A stretch of 64,000 nucleotides of DNA from Pseudomonas cichorii (GCF_015471405.1 NZ_BLVZ01000003.1:186001-250000), one strand, 5' to 3'. Positions 44,139 to 53,124 are shown, counted from the first letter of the stretch. Numbers and translations: made by a program. Notes: generated from the sequence alone by a model not told the origin.

Positions 44139-45635
44139 ATGAAGAGAAAATCCAGGTCGGCCAGCAAGGGTGTCTTTGTCCGCAAGCTGGGTATCGTCGG
44201 TGGGCTGGGCTCGCTGGCTGGTGGTGACCTCTTCTACAAGCTGGTCAAATCCAGAGCGGTGCTTGAGGATCAGGGCCGCTACCACTTCCTGTTCGAGCAG
44301 CACCCGTTCAAGGACGTGCTGCTGCCTCTGGACAAGGAGGCCAACATGACGTCACGCAAGTTCTATGTGTTCCAGGTGTGCAAGTCGTTCGAGGAAAGCG
44401 GCGTCGATGCGGTGATGCTTCCCTGCTTTGCCAGCCATACGTTCCGCGCCGAAATCCAGGAGGAGCTGGGCATTCCGGTGCTGGACATGATGCAGGCGCT
44501 GGTGCGGCACATTCGACTCATGATCAAACCCGGAACGACCCTGGGCGTGATTGCTTCGGATTTCGTCGCTCATTCAGGACTGTTCGAGCGGTATCTGGGC
44601 CAGGATTTCAGGATCGTTTATCCCGATGCCGAAGCACAGTCTGCGCTGATGGACGCGATGTACGGCGTCAACGGCATCAAGGACGGCCACCTTGAAGGCG
44701 CGCCTCTGGAAACGGTCTATCAGGCGTGTCTCTCCTTGCAGGCGCAAGGGGCTGCGGTGGTGATCCCCGGCATGACGGAGCTATCGCTGGTTTGCCCAGA
44801 GCTTCAGCGCCGCGGGGTATCGGTTCTGGATATCAACGAGATCTACGCAAGCTTTGCGACCCTGGAAAAAGGCCAGCCTGCACGCCTGGCGTTCAAACTG
44901 GGTATTGTGGGCGGTGTAGGCCCCGCCGCCACGGTGGACTTCATGGGCAAAGTGGTTGCCAATACGCCAGCGGGAAAGGATCAGGAACACATCAAGATGG
45001 TGGTCGAGCAGAATCCGCAGATCCCTGATCGCACCGCCAGTTTGCTGCACGACGAAACCGACCCGACCATGGCGATGTACGCAACCTGCAAACGCCTGGA
45101 AAGCGCTGGCGCAAACGCCATCGCAATCCCCTGCAACACAGCTCATGCGTTTGTCGAACGCATCCAGCCCCATTTGCAGGTGCCCATCATCAACATGCTG
45201 ACCGAGACGGTGGAGTGGATCGTGCAGCAATACGGTTCGGGCAAGACCGTCGGCCTGCTGGCCACATCCGGTACAGTGCAAAGTCAGGTCTACCACGAAG
45301 CGGCAAGCCGCGCAGGGCTACAGATCATCACGCCGGGGCTCGATTATCAGCACATGGTCATGGAAGCCATCTACGGCGAGCGCGGCATCAAGGCTGGTTT
45401 CACCGAAGGACTCTGCAAGGAGCAATTGCTGCTGGCGGCGGAGCACCTTTGTGAACTGGGCGCTGACGTGTTGATTCTCGGCTGCACGGAATTGCCATTG
45501 GTGCTGGCCCACAGCGAGGCGTTTCAGATAATGGACCACAATGTCGCACTGGTCGACCCGACCACGATTCTTGCGCTGAAATGCATTGAGTTGGCGGGTG
45601 AAAAGCCAGTCAGGGTAAAGATCGATGCGGCTTGA
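44139..45635 (+). CDS. Tandem aspartate/glutamate racemase-family protein
   Basis: 498 residues made of two Asp/Glu racemase domains. The C-terminal domain (from about residue 252, KLGIVGGVGPAATVDFMGKV) keeps both catalytic cysteines, C332 in IPCNTAH and C449 in LGCTELPLV. The N-terminal domain (from about 16, KLGIVGGLGSLAGGDLF) keeps C96 in LPCFASHT, but the second cysteine is Met at 212 (PGMTELSLV), so that half should not racemise by the two-base route and may be structural or regulatory. Single-domain YgeA-type enzymes normally dimerise; a fused pseudo-dimer is a plausible reading. It is co-transcribed with the acidic amino-acid symporter. Confidence 0.88.
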   Translation: MKRKSRSASKGVFVRKLGIVGGLGSLAGGDLFYKLVKSRAVLEDQGRYHFLFEQHPFKDVLLPLDKEANMTSRKFYVFQVCKSFEESGVDAVMLPCFASHTFRAEIQEELGIPVLDMMQALVRHIRLMIKPGTTLGVIASDFVAHSGLFERYLGQDFRIVYPDAEAQSALMDAMYGVNGIKDGHLEGAPLETVYQACLSLQAQGAAVVIPGMTELSLVCPELQRRGVSVLDINEIYASFATLEKGQPARLAFKLGIVGGVGPAATVDFMGKVVANTPAGKDQEHIKMVVEQNPQIPDRTASLLHDETDPTMAMYATCKRLESAGANAIAIPCNTAHAFVERIQPHLQVPIINMLTETVEWIVQQYGSGKTVGLLATSGTVQSQVYHEAASRAGLQIITPGLDYQHMVMEAIYGERGIKAGFTEGLCKEQLLLAAEHLCELGADVLILGCTELPLVLAHSEAFQIMDHNVALVDPTTILALKCIELAGEKPVRVKIDAA

Positions 45636-45649
45636 AAAATGAAACGTAA

Positions 45650-45670
45650 AGGGCGCCTCACAAGCGCCCT
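45650..45670. terminator. Bidirectional terminator hairpin
   Basis: AGGGCGC, seven bases, GCGCCCT lies between the convergent racemase gene and the A+T-rich orphan. On the minus strand it is followed by TTTACGTTT, so it terminates the orphan gene best. Confidence 0.65.
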
Positions 45671-45714
45671 CTGGATGAATTGAGTGCTGGCTTCAACCGA
45701 CCTTTTTTTGAGAA

Positions 45715-46368
45715 TCAGGCGTCATGAAGCAAGCTATAGATGCTTTTGATCCGGGATATCTCATCGATGTCAATCTTGAGGTTTATCGAAGAAAGCTGGC
45801 GCTGATACAGAGCAATGAATGTATTCAGTTTAAGTTTTTGCACGTCGATGGCCGATTTCGAGTAGGTCATTACCAGCAGGTCATTTAACTCTTTCTTCAC
45901 CGCCCCTGAAAAATTCACCTTCTGATTCCACAGGTGGATATCAAGCCTTATGAGCGCATTATGCTCAGCGTAGACAATGTAATATTCTTCGGTATTTCCA
46001 AAGGCTGCCGAATTCCCCAGAAAGCCGGACACGATGTTTGTCACCATGGCATTGACAGCTTTCTTCCCCCCGCTCCCCACGCCGGGAGATATTTTTTCCA
46101 TCAGTGGCTCGACGGTGTTTTTTATCGTATCGCCTTCGATCCTTGTCACTGCAAATACCCTGGAGTCTGTTTCCAGAATGCTTTCAATGGGGACTTGAGC
46201 ATTGTCCGTGGTTCCCGACACACGCAAGTCAGAAGCCGTTTTGATCTTGAAATAATCGGCCTTTGCTTCACTGAGTTGCACCAGAAGCTCCAAGTGCTCT
46301 CTGACAACGGGCTCGGCGTCAGAACCCTCTGTTTTCACGAACGAGCGCAGCGAATACAACGTACTCAT
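45715..46368 (-). CDS. Hypothetical protein, A+T-rich orphan
   Basis: 217-residue protein with no signal peptide and no domain I recognise. It begins MSTLYSLRSFVKTEG; a glycine-rich stretch in the middle (PGVGSGGKKAVNAMVTNIVSGFLGNSAAFGN) could be a weakly amphipathic or membrane-active segment. The C-terminal third is helical and charged (KKELNDLLVMTYSKSAIDVQKLKL). The start at 46368 has a strong GGGGTGA ribosome site. Base composition is clearly more A+T-rich than its neighbours, which suggests horizontal acquisition. It stands alone, with a terminator on its 3' side. Confidence 0.7.
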   Translation of the reverse strand: MSTLYSLRSFVKTEGSDAEPVVREHLELLVQLSEAKADYFKIKTASDLRVSGTTDNAQVPIESILETDSRVFAVTRIEGDTIKNTVEPLMEKISPGVGSGGKKAVNAMVTNIVSGFLGNSAAFGNTEEYYIVYAEHNALIRLDIHLWNQKVNFSGAVKKELNDLLVMTYSKSAIDVQKLKLNTFIALYQRQLSSINLKIDIDEISRIKSIYSLLHDA

Positions 46369-46653
46369 AAAATCACCCCAATAGAGTTTCTGCAGGTACA
46401 CACGGCCAGGAGTCAGCCCTCTTCTGCTCTCAAAACAGCTTGGCCAATATAAGTACAAGTGGATCAACTGAACATCCTTACCACTGCACGATGCACTCCC
46501 GACCACCAGCGCAGATCAGGATTTCCTCATTGCAGACATCGGTGGGACCTGCGTGATCGGTCATCGCTGCCGGCAAGCCATGGCGACGGGCATCGGCAGA
46601 GCAAAAAATTTACATCCAGTTACATTCACACTCAGTAATAATTCTCAACGGAG
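46369..46653. other. Noncoding region upstream of the TonB receptor gene
   Basis: No supported gene. It holds the orphan's promoter on one side and, toward the receptor, a weak Fur-like half site (AATAATTCTCA near 46637-46648) followed by the Zur-like box listed separately. Reading the receptor frame upstream to 46553 adds 46 residues without a signal peptide and is not supported. Confidence 0.5.
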
Positions 46654-46671
46654 ATGTTATATTGTATCCAT
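46654..46671 (+). promoter_or_regulatory. Zur-like box upstream of the TonB receptor gene
   Basis: ATGTTATATTGTATCCAT matches 16 of 18 positions with the reverse complement of the site before folE2 and resembles the Pseudomonas Zur operator core TGTTATAATATAACA. It ends 19 bp before the receptor ATG, where a repressor would block transcription. Confidence 0.7.
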
Positions 46672-46690
46672 AACTATCAGGAAATCCTCC

Positions 46691-48811
46691 ATGTCGTCTC
46701 GTAAAATCGCGTCTCTGACCAGCCTGGCAATCGGAGTGCTGGGCAATGTCAGTTTCGCTGAAGAATTGCCGCAAACCCTCGAACTGGACAACGTCAACAT
46801 CTCCTCCGATTACCACTATGAGACGGCCACCAGCCCGGTTCAGGGTTATCGGGCCACGCGCTCGGCAACGGCGACCAAGACCGACACCGCCATCAAGGAT
46901 ATTCCGCAATCCATCAGCGTGGTTCCGGCCTCGGTACTCAAGGATCTGGGCAGCAACAATGTCGAACGCGCCCTGGACTATGCTGGCGGCGTGTCGAAGC
47001 AGAATAACTTCGGCGGCCTGACCCTTTACGAGTACAGCATTCGCGGCTTTACCACTTCGGAGTTCTACAAGGATGGCTTCAGCGCCAACCGTGGTTACCC
47101 GACGACTCCGGACACCGCCAATATCGAGCGTATCGAAGTCTTGAAAGGCCCTGCCGCCAGCCTGTATGGCCGTGGCGATCCGGGCGGTACGGTCAATATC
47201 GTGACCAAAAAGCCGCAGCGCGAAGCCTTCACCACGCTGCAAGCCAGTGCTGGCAGTTGGGATCGTTATCGCACGGCACTGGACGTCAACACACCTCTGG
47301 ATGAAGAAGGTAATGTCCTGTCGCGGGTCAATCTGGCGGTCGAGGACAACAACAGTTTCCGCGATCACGTCGAGAGCAATCGCGTGTTCGTGGCCCCGTC
47401 TTTCAGTTGGCAGCTGAATCCCGACACCAGCCTGTTGGTGGAAACCGAGTTCGTACGCCACAAGTCGACCTTCGACCGTGGCATCGTCGCGCCGAACAAC
47501 AAGTGGAGCGGCATGTCCCGTTCGACCTTTCTGGGCGAGCCGGACGACGATATCGATAACGACAACAACATGATTCAGGTCGCGCTGGATCATCATCTCA
47601 ATGATGCCTGGTCGCTGCGTCTGGCCAGCCATTACAAGGAAGGCGAACTGTCGGGCTACGCCAGTGAATCCCGGCCGTTGAGCGCCAACTCGCAAACCGT
47701 CAACCGCCGCTATCGCGAACGCGACATGAACTGGCATGACAGCATCACCCAACTGGAACTGCGCGGCCGTTTCGACGCCGTGGGGCTGGAGCATGAGGTG
47801 CTGATCGGCACCGAATACGAGAACTACCGCAAGAACGAGCGGGTTACCAATATTGGCGGCAGCAACTATGCCATCAATATCTACAACCCGGTCTATGGCC
47901 AGGCCAAACCCAATGGTGCCCGCACCGGTACGGACTTCTTCGAGCATGTCGAAAGCCGAGCCCTGAACCTGCAGGATCAGATCGTTTTCACCGACAAGTT
48001 GCGCGGCATGATCGGTGCTCGCTACGAGCATTTCGATCAGCAGATCGATGACTACACCCCTACCGCAACCAACCCGACCTCAAGACAGCGCCATGACGCC
48101 TTCACCCAGCGCGCCGGCCTGCTGTATCAACTGACGCCACAAGTCGGCCTGTTCGCCAACGCCTCGACCTCATTCAAACCCAATAACGGTCTGGATGCCT
48201 CAGGTAAAACCTTCGATCCGGAAGAAGGTGTCGGTTACGAGATCGGGATCAAGAGCGAGCTGTTCGACGATCGCTTGAGCACCACCCTCGCCGCCTTCCA
48301 TATCGAGAAGGAAAACGTGCTGGCCCTCGATCCTTCCACCGACAGCAACCGTGCCATCGGTGAGGCTCGCAGTCAGGGCCTGGATCTGCAATTGACTGGT
48401 CAGGTGACCGACGCCATTCGTGTGATCGGGGCCTTTGCCTACATCGATGCCGAAGTGACCAAGGGTGACCGGACCATTCCGACCGGCAGCCGGATCCTCG
48501 GTGTCGCCAAGCGCAGTGGCAGCCTGCTGGGCGTTTATGAATTCCAGGAAGGCGTATTGCGAGGCTCTGATGTGGGTGCCGCGTTCACGTATGTCGGTGA
48601 TCGCTCCGGTGAAGCCGGGACCAGTTTCGAGCTGCCGGCCTACCATACCGTGGATCTGCTCGCCCATTACAAGGCCACTGAGAACGTGACCGTTGGCCTG
48701 AACCTCAACAACCTGTTTGACGAGAAATACTTCGAGCGCTCCTACAGCAATTACTGGGTCGCACCCGGCGAGCCACGCAACTTCACTGTCAGCCTGACCC
48801 TCAACCTCTGA
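46691..48811 (+). CDS. TonB-dependent outer-membrane receptor
   Basis: 706-residue receptor of the siderophore-receptor branch. A signal peptide (MSSRKIASLTSLAIGVLGNVSFA) precedes the plug domain: TKTDTAIKDIPQSISVVPASVLKDLG, YSIRGFTTSEFYKDGF and ERIEVLKGPAASLYGRGDPGGTVNIVTKKPQ. The barrel follows and ends NFTVSLTLNL with an even-spaced aromatic final strand. By sequence it looks like a ferric-siderophore receptor, but the Zur-like box, the DUF4198 partner and the distant folE2 unit suggest zinc or a zinc-binding metallophore as substrate. The start was chosen by signal peptide and operator position. Confidence 0.9.
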   Translation: MSSRKIASLTSLAIGVLGNVSFAEELPQTLELDNVNISSDYHYETATSPVQGYRATRSATATKTDTAIKDIPQSISVVPASVLKDLGSNNVERALDYAGGVSKQNNFGGLTLYEYSIRGFTTSEFYKDGFSANRGYPTTPDTANIERIEVLKGPAASLYGRGDPGGTVNIVTKKPQREAFTTLQASAGSWDRYRTALDVNTPLDEEGNVLSRVNLAVEDNNSFRDHVESNRVFVAPSFSWQLNPDTSLLVETEFVRHKSTFDRGIVAPNNKWSGMSRSTFLGEPDDDIDNDNNMIQVALDHHLNDAWSLRLASHYKEGELSGYASESRPLSANSQTVNRRYRERDMNWHDSITQLELRGRFDAVGLEHEVLIGTEYENYRKNERVTNIGGSNYAINIYNPVYGQAKPNGARTGTDFFEHVESRALNLQDQIVFTDKLRGMIGARYEHFDQQIDDYTPTATNPTSRQRHDAFTQRAGLLYQLTPQVGLFANASTSFKPNNGLDASGKTFDPEEGVGYEIGIKSELFDDRLSTTLAAFHIEKENVLALDPSTDSNRAIGEARSQGLDLQLTGQVTDAIRVIGAFAYIDAEVTKGDRTIPTGSRILGVAKRSGSLLGVYEFQEGVLRGSDVGAAFTYVGDRSGEAGTSFELPAYHTVDLLAHYKATENVTVGLNLNNLFDEKYFERSYSNYWVAPGEPRNFTVSLTLNL

Positions 48812-48831
48812 CCGGAAAACAAGGACGCATC

Positions 48832-49560
48832 ATGATTTGCAAACCATCAGTTCTGGCCTTGAGCCTGCTGGGCGCCCTTTTCGCGGGCCATGCGAGCGCT
48901 CACGGTCTGTGGACCGAACAGCGTCGCGGCAATATTGAAGTGGTCTACGGCCATGGCGCAGAAGACAACGCCTTCAAGGCGCAAAAGGTCAGCGGAGCCT
49001 GGGCCTATGATCTTGCTGGCCGGATGGTTCCGGTTACCGTGCAGCGCCTGGACGACCATGCACGCCTGCAACCCTTGAAGCCGGTGGCTGTGATGTCTGT
49101 GGCGCTGGACAACGGCATGTGGACCAGAAACAAGGACAAGAAGTGGATCAACGAAGGTCGCAGCAAAGTTCCGGGCGGCACCGAGTCGATCCATACCTTC
49201 AAGTACAGCCTGGCGATTTATGAGGAAGGCGCTCGCTTGCCGTCATTCGACAAACTGAAGTTCGTGATCGTGCCTCAGGTCGACCCGCTAACGGTCGGGC
49301 CGGGCAAACCGTTGCCGGTTCGCGTGCTGGTGGATGGCAAACCTGCGGCGGGTATCAAGCTGTTCGGGGATTATCGCAGCGCCCCGGACGTGGTGAGTGC
49401 CGAAACCGATGCCGAAGGTCGCGCCAATGTGGTCGTGCGTAACGAGGGGTTGAATGTGATCGCGGCCGAAGTGACGCTGCCGGTCAAGGACAATGCCGAT
49501 ATCGAAGAGCGAGGCCTGTTTACCTCGCTGACCTTCGTGGGTGAAGCACATCACGATTGA
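48832..49560 (+). CDS. DUF4198 periplasmic metal-uptake-associated protein
   Basis: 242-residue exported protein. The signal peptide is predicted to be cut at ASA, which leaves a mature N-terminus starting HGLWTEQ; an N-terminal His together with internal GHGAEDNAF is typical of this family, often encoded beside TonB receptors and metal transporters. The C-terminal half has an Ig-like layout (PVRVLVDGKPAAGIKLFGDYRSAPD...TDAEGRANVVV). It is 20 bp after the receptor gene and surely co-transcribed. A periplasmic metal-binding or receptor-partner role is inferred. Confidence 0.85.
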   Translation: MICKPSVLALSLLGALFAGHASAHGLWTEQRRGNIEVVYGHGAEDNAFKAQKVSGAWAYDLAGRMVPVTVQRLDDHARLQPLKPVAVMSVALDNGMWTRNKDKKWINEGRSKVPGGTESIHTFKYSLAIYEEGARLPSFDKLKFVIVPQVDPLTVGPGKPLPVRVLVDGKPAAGIKLFGDYRSAPDVVSAETDAEGRANVVVRNEGLNVIAAEVTLPVKDNADIEERGLFTSLTFVGEAHHD

Positions 49561-49640
49561 TGCAAATCCGTAGGAGATCACCCGCCGCCTCGGCTCCGCG
49601 CTGTCAGCAGGTGTTTCCAAATTAATGGTTCGGCTTGAGG

Positions 49641-50178
49641 CCGCCTTGCGCCTTTACGGCGCGTCACTTTGGTTTCGGCCAAAGTAACCAAAGCCACTGC
49701 TCCGGGTTCGGCCCCGCCTTGAGGCGGGGTTCCTTCGCTCCGGCAGTGATCCGGCGGTCGCCGCAATGGGCCATCCATGGCCCTGTGCGGCTAACTCTGC
49801 ATCCCTGCAGAGTTCCCACCGGATCACTACCTCCTCTCAGCCTTCACCAACGTCGCGTTCTGCGGTGCTCTCACCATCGTGCGTAGGAGCGAATTTATTC
49901 GCGAAACAGCAGACGATGTGTTTTGGGGATGTGATCAGAAATATTCCAGACACCGCCGATTGCGACGTGGGTGAAGGCCGAGTGGAGGTATTGTGCAGTG
50001 GGGTGCGAGGCAGGACGCCGAGCAAGCGCCGCAGGGCCATGGAAGGCCCGTCGGCGCGTACCCACGGAGCAATGCCAGAGCGAGGGAACCCCGCCCCAAG
50101 GCGGGGCCGAACCGGAGCGAATGGTTTCCCCCCTTTGCCGAAACAAAGGGGGCCGCCGTAAAGGCGGAACCGGTAGGA
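49641..50178. repeat. Large imperfect inverted-repeat element, noncoding
   Basis: The two arms are recognisable inverted copies. CGCCTTTACGGCG and TTTCGGCC at 49649-49680 pair with GCCGAAAC and CGCCGTAAAGGCG at 50137-50166; GGCCCCGCCTTGAGGCGGGG near 49713 pairs with CCCCGCCCCAAGGCGGGGCC near 50090; and GGGCCATCCATGGCCC pairs with GGGCCATGGAAGGCCC. The centre carries a REP. Short open frames here reflect the palindromic GC-rich sequence and are not supported as genes. It looks like a multicopy Pseudomonas intergenic element. Confidence 0.65.
49883..49905 (+). repeat. REP element, single copy
   Basis: GTAGGAGCGAATTTATTCGCG, followed by AA, lies within the larger inverted-repeat region. It is one base different from the REP units elsewhere in the window (TTT for TTC in the centre). 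Confidence 0.85.
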
Positions 50179-50269
50179 GCAGCACATACCAATAATGGAT
50201 ATGTACGCCGGGTAAAGTTTTACCCTACGTAAAATACTTTCTAATTCATGCTCTTGCGTCTTGTTTGAT

Positions 50270-50354
50270 GGGAGCAAATTTATTCGCGAAGGCATTTCAA
50301 ACGACGTATCTCTCTCGGATGTAATACCGCCTTCGCGGACAAGTCCGCTCCTAC
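50270..50354. repeat. REP pair of two subtypes
   Basis: A degenerate REP (GGGAGCAAATTTATTCGCGA, about 50270-50289) is followed by an inverted, well-conserved unit CTTCGCGGACAAGTCCGCTCC at 50331-50351 and TAC to 50354. The second is the GCGGACTTGTCCGC subtype common in P. syringae and P. fluorescens. Its GTAG supplies the stop codon of the DUF1624 gene. Confidence 0.85.
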
Positions 50355-51517
50355 AAGTATTTCAGCCAGGTAATATCACGCCGCCGCGCTTTCAGCCCGG
50401 CAAACCAGCGCACCGCCGGAAACAGCGCCACCGCCAGCAGCACTGAACTCAGCCATACGCCCCACATCGCATCGAAGCCGAAGTAATCGCCCTGATTCTT
50501 GCCCCAGATCGCCACGGCAATCAGGTACAGGAACTTCAGCACATACAGGTGCAGCAAGTAGAAGAACATCGGTGCTGCGCCCAGGGTCACCAGCGGTTTC
50601 AGCCAGCCCTTCTCCTGAATACGCTCGAACCAGATCAACACCAGCAGACCAATGCCCAGTGTCAGGCTGATGAACAGCAATGACGGCGGGTATTTGGTGA
50701 TATTGAAAAAGCTCATCAGCGTCTGTACGCCGGTTTCGCCAACGCTCCAGGGCTTTTCGCCATAGCCGTTGATCACGCGCAGGACCATGAAGCCAATCAG
50801 CGCGCCCAATCCCCAGACCCACAACCGGCTGCGACGTGCAGCAGCATCCATACTCGATGTGAACCATGGTCCGGCGGCATAACCCAGTGCGATAACGCCG
50901 ATCCAGGGCAGCAGCGGATAAGAGGTGCGCAAGCGCAGGGTGTCACTGACTTCGATCCAGCCACGATCATGCAGAATCGCCCATGGTATATGCATGGCCG
51001 ACTCGACACCGAAATGCAGCGAGTCCAGCAGGTTGTGCCCGGCGACGATCACCAGACCGATCACCACCAGCGCCCAGCGCGGCAGAAACACCATCGCAGA
51101 CAAGGCCACCATGCTCAGGCCGATGGCCCAGATGACTTGCAGGTAAATGATGGTCGGCGGGAATTTGAAGGTCCAGGCGAAGCTGACCAGGGTGAATTCC
51201 AGGGCAATCAGGAACAGGCCGCGCTTGAGCAGAAAGGCGGAAACGTCAGTCCGGCCACTGTACTTTTCGCCGTACAGGTAGGCCGAAAGCCCGGTCAGCA
51301 GCACGAACAATGGCGCACATACATGGGCCAGCAAGCGGCTGAAGAACACTTCCGGAGCTGTGGTGGCGACATCCATGGGATCGCTGACCTGACGATGCAG
51401 GAAGAAGGTTTCCCGCACATGGTCCAGCAACATGAAAAGAATGATCAGCCCGCGCAGGGCGTCGATCGATCGCAATCGCGAAGACGGCGCAGGTGTCGAG
51501 GGAACAACTGTTGTCAT
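50351..51517 (-). CDS. DUF1624/acyltransferase-like integral membrane protein
   Basis: 388-residue multi-spanning membrane protein of the DUF1624 (heparan-alpha-glucosaminide N-acetyltransferase-like) group. The N-terminus SRLRSIDALRGLIILFMLLDHVRETF contains the family's signature R-x-x-x-x-D-x-L-R-G followed by an Asp-His pair proposed to act in acyl transfer. About ten hydrophobic helices follow. The start at 51517 (MTTVVPSTPAPSS) is favoured over a longer frame. The stop TAG lies in the REP element, so the last residue may not be ancestral. It is not obviously linked to the gamma carbonic anhydrase operon upstream. Substrate unknown. Confidence 0.82.
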   Translation of the reverse strand: MTTVVPSTPAPSSRLRSIDALRGLIILFMLLDHVRETFFLHRQVSDPMDVATTAPEVFFSRLLAHVCAPLFVLLTGLSAYLYGEKYSGRTDVSAFLLKRGLFLIALEFTLVSFAWTFKFPPTIIYLQVIWAIGLSMVALSAMVFLPRWALVVIGLVIVAGHNLLDSLHFGVESAMHIPWAILHDRGWIEVSDTLRLRTSYPLLPWIGVIALGYAAGPWFTSSMDAAARRSRLWVWGLGALIGFMVLRVINGYGEKPWSVGETGVQTLMSFFNITKYPPSLLFISLTLGIGLLVLIWFERIQEKGWLKPLVTLGAAPMFFYLLHLYVLKFLYLIAVAIWGKNQGDYFGFDAMWGVWLSSVLLAVALFPAVRWFAGLKARRRDITWLKYL

Positions 51518-51646
51518 GGGAAGCTCTTGTCCGTGGGAAGCTGTAACAGGTGCATGATGTTTCAAGAGTGCGGGCAAGCCTCGCGCACACAAAACGCCGC
51601 GCGCATTGTGCCGCAGACGGGCTTGCCCATGACAGCGCTATGTTAT

Positions 51647-52207
51647 TCAGAACTCGTTCTGCAAGGCCTTATAGCCGCGAACCAGATCGATATTGGTATG
51701 TGCCACGTCCTCCGAGAACTCCGAAGCCGAAATACTTACCGGCGGGAATTGCGAAAGATCGGTGTTCGGACCGATACGTGTGGTGGATGGCACATAGAAG
51801 CTTTCTGGCAGATCGCGGCCATCGACCACGGAGTTATGGCGCACGACGCTGCCATTACCCACCTGACAGTTGAACAGCACGCTGTTGAAGCCGACGAAAA
51901 CCCGGTCGCCCACCGTGCAGGGGCCGTGGACGATGGAACGGTGGGCAATGGAGGTGTATTCGCCGATGGTCACCGCTGCGCCGGACTTGGAATGGATGAC
52001 CACGCCGTCCTGGATATTGGAATTGGCACCGATGATGATCGGGTCCATATCGCCATTGGCGTTGACCTCGTCGGCGCGGATCACGGCATAGGGACCGACA
52101 AAGACGTTGTCCTTGATGATCACCTTGCCGCAAATGATCGCGGTTTTATCGATATAAGCCGACTCGGCAATGACCGGCAGATGGCCGGAAGGGTTCTTGC
52201 GGATCAC
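51647..52207 (-). CDS. Gamma-type carbonic anhydrase (Cam-like)
   Basis: 186-residue left-handed beta-helix protein with hexapeptide-type repeats (AIICGKVIIKDNVFVGPYAVIRAD). The three zinc-binding histidines of Cam are present: one in VVIHSKSG and two in IAHRSIVHGPC. It also keeps the acidic region IRADEVNANGDMDPI that relates it to Cam itself rather than CamH. It interconverts CO2 and bicarbonate. GTG start. It lies 11 bp downstream of folE2 in one operon behind a Zur-like box. Zur-regulated gamma carbonic anhydrases are known in Pseudomonas as replacements that may use other metals under zinc limitation. Confidence 0.88.
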   Translation of the reverse strand: MIRKNPSGHLPVIAESAYIDKTAIICGKVIIKDNVFVGPYAVIRADEVNANGDMDPIIIGANSNIQDGVVIHSKSGAAVTIGEYTSIAHRSIVHGPCTVGDRVFVGFNSVLFNCQVGNGSVVRHNSVVDGRDLPESFYVPSTTRIGPNTDLSQFPPVSISASEFSEDVAHTNIDLVRGYKALQNEF

Positions 52208-52218
52208 GGTGGTAGTCC

Positions 52219-53124
52219 TCAGGACGTATAGTTGGAGGTATAAGCCACGGCATCGTGGGGGTGCAGGCTTTCAAGGTGACGCACGCTGACACTGGACGCG
52301 GCGAACAGCCCTTCCAGTGCCTGCTGGATCTTGCGTGCAGCGTCTTCGACGTACATCAGGTTCTTGCCGTTGAGACGGGCAAAGGCCTGTTCGTCAGCAC
52401 GTTTGACGGCGGTCTGCACCGGTGTGCCCAAGGCGCTTTCGGTGGCATCGATCAACGCCATCAGGCCAAGCACGGTTGCCTGCTCCGGGATACGCACCTG
52501 GACCGTTGCCACGCTGCGCTGGCTATGGGGTGTCGCGAAGGAGGCATTCTCTCGCAGCCAGGCCGCCGCATGAGCGGGGCTCAATGCTTCCTGACCGGCA
52601 AAGCGCGCCAGAAACGCCTCTTCCACAAGCTGGCGCGACAAGGCTGCCGAACACGGGCAGGTCGAGGAATACGTGACATCCACCGCAGCATCGAGCAACA
52701 GACTGCCTCCAGTCCAGACCGCGTTCAACGTTACCGGATAGGATTTCCAGCCACTCAAGCCTTGAGTCTTCAATGCCGGTCGGCGGCACAGCAGATTGAA
52801 ACTCACCTTGAGCCGCGAGCGACTGGAGTGGCAGTCGGCATGGCTGGTAACCATGGCTTCGAGCAGCGCCGCCATGGCGCCAGGGGTGAATGGCTGATGT
52901 ACGGCGAAGCTGTCGAGCAAGGTATAGAGGCGCGACATATGGATGCCCTTGACGCTGGGATCGGCCAGGTCGACCTGCAGATCAACATAGGCATGTATCG
53001 GATGCACCACACCGGGTTCGCTCAGCAGAATCGGGACTTCGACACCTTGCATGCCGACCCAGTCAAGGGCGATCAGGGCTGCGGAAACTTCCGTCAGGGC
53101 AACGTCAGGGAGGGGGTTATTCAT
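52219..53124 (-). CDS. folE2: GTP cyclohydrolase FolE2 (type IB)
   Basis: 301-residue GTP cyclohydrolase IB, which makes 7,8-dihydroneopterin triphosphate, the first step of folate and tetrahydrobiopterin synthesis, without strict need for zinc. Family motifs are GIHMSRLYTLLD near residue 60, SRSRLKVSFNLLCRR near 100, and the metal-binding segment TYSSTCPCSAALSRQLVEEA near 155, which holds the conserved Cys. In bacteria that also own zinc-dependent FolE, FolE2 is usually induced by Zur during zinc starvation; the Zur-like site 87 bp upstream fits this. It is the first gene of an operon with the gamma carbonic anhydrase. Confidence 0.94.
   Translation of the reverse strand: MNNPLPDVALTEVSAALIALDWVGMQGVEVPILLSEPGVVHPIHAYVDLQVDLADPSVKGIHMSRLYTLLDSFAVHQPFTPGAMAALLEAMVTSHADCHSSRSRLKVSFNLLCRRPALKTQGLSGWKSYPVTLNAVWTGGSLLLDAAVDVTYSSTCPCSAALSRQLVEEAFLARFAGQEALSPAHAAAWLRENASFATPHSQRSVATVQVRIPEQATVLGLMALIDATESALGTPVQTAVKRADEQAFARLNGKNLMYVEDAARKIQQALEGLFAASSVSVRHLESLHPHDAVAYTSNYTS

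Noticed and set aside
46630..46650. Fur box before the TonB receptor
   Set aside because: Only the right half (ATTCTCA) matches the consensus well; the neighbouring Zur-like site is a much better fit and is supported by the folE2 copy.
46610..48031. 473-codon minus-strand frame
   Set aside because: Antisense shadow of the TonB receptor gene; no domain and no ribosome site.
49635..50295. Several overlapping short open frames on both strands
   Set aside because: They arise from palindromic GC-rich repeats and run through REP elements; none has a ribosome site or recognisable protein.
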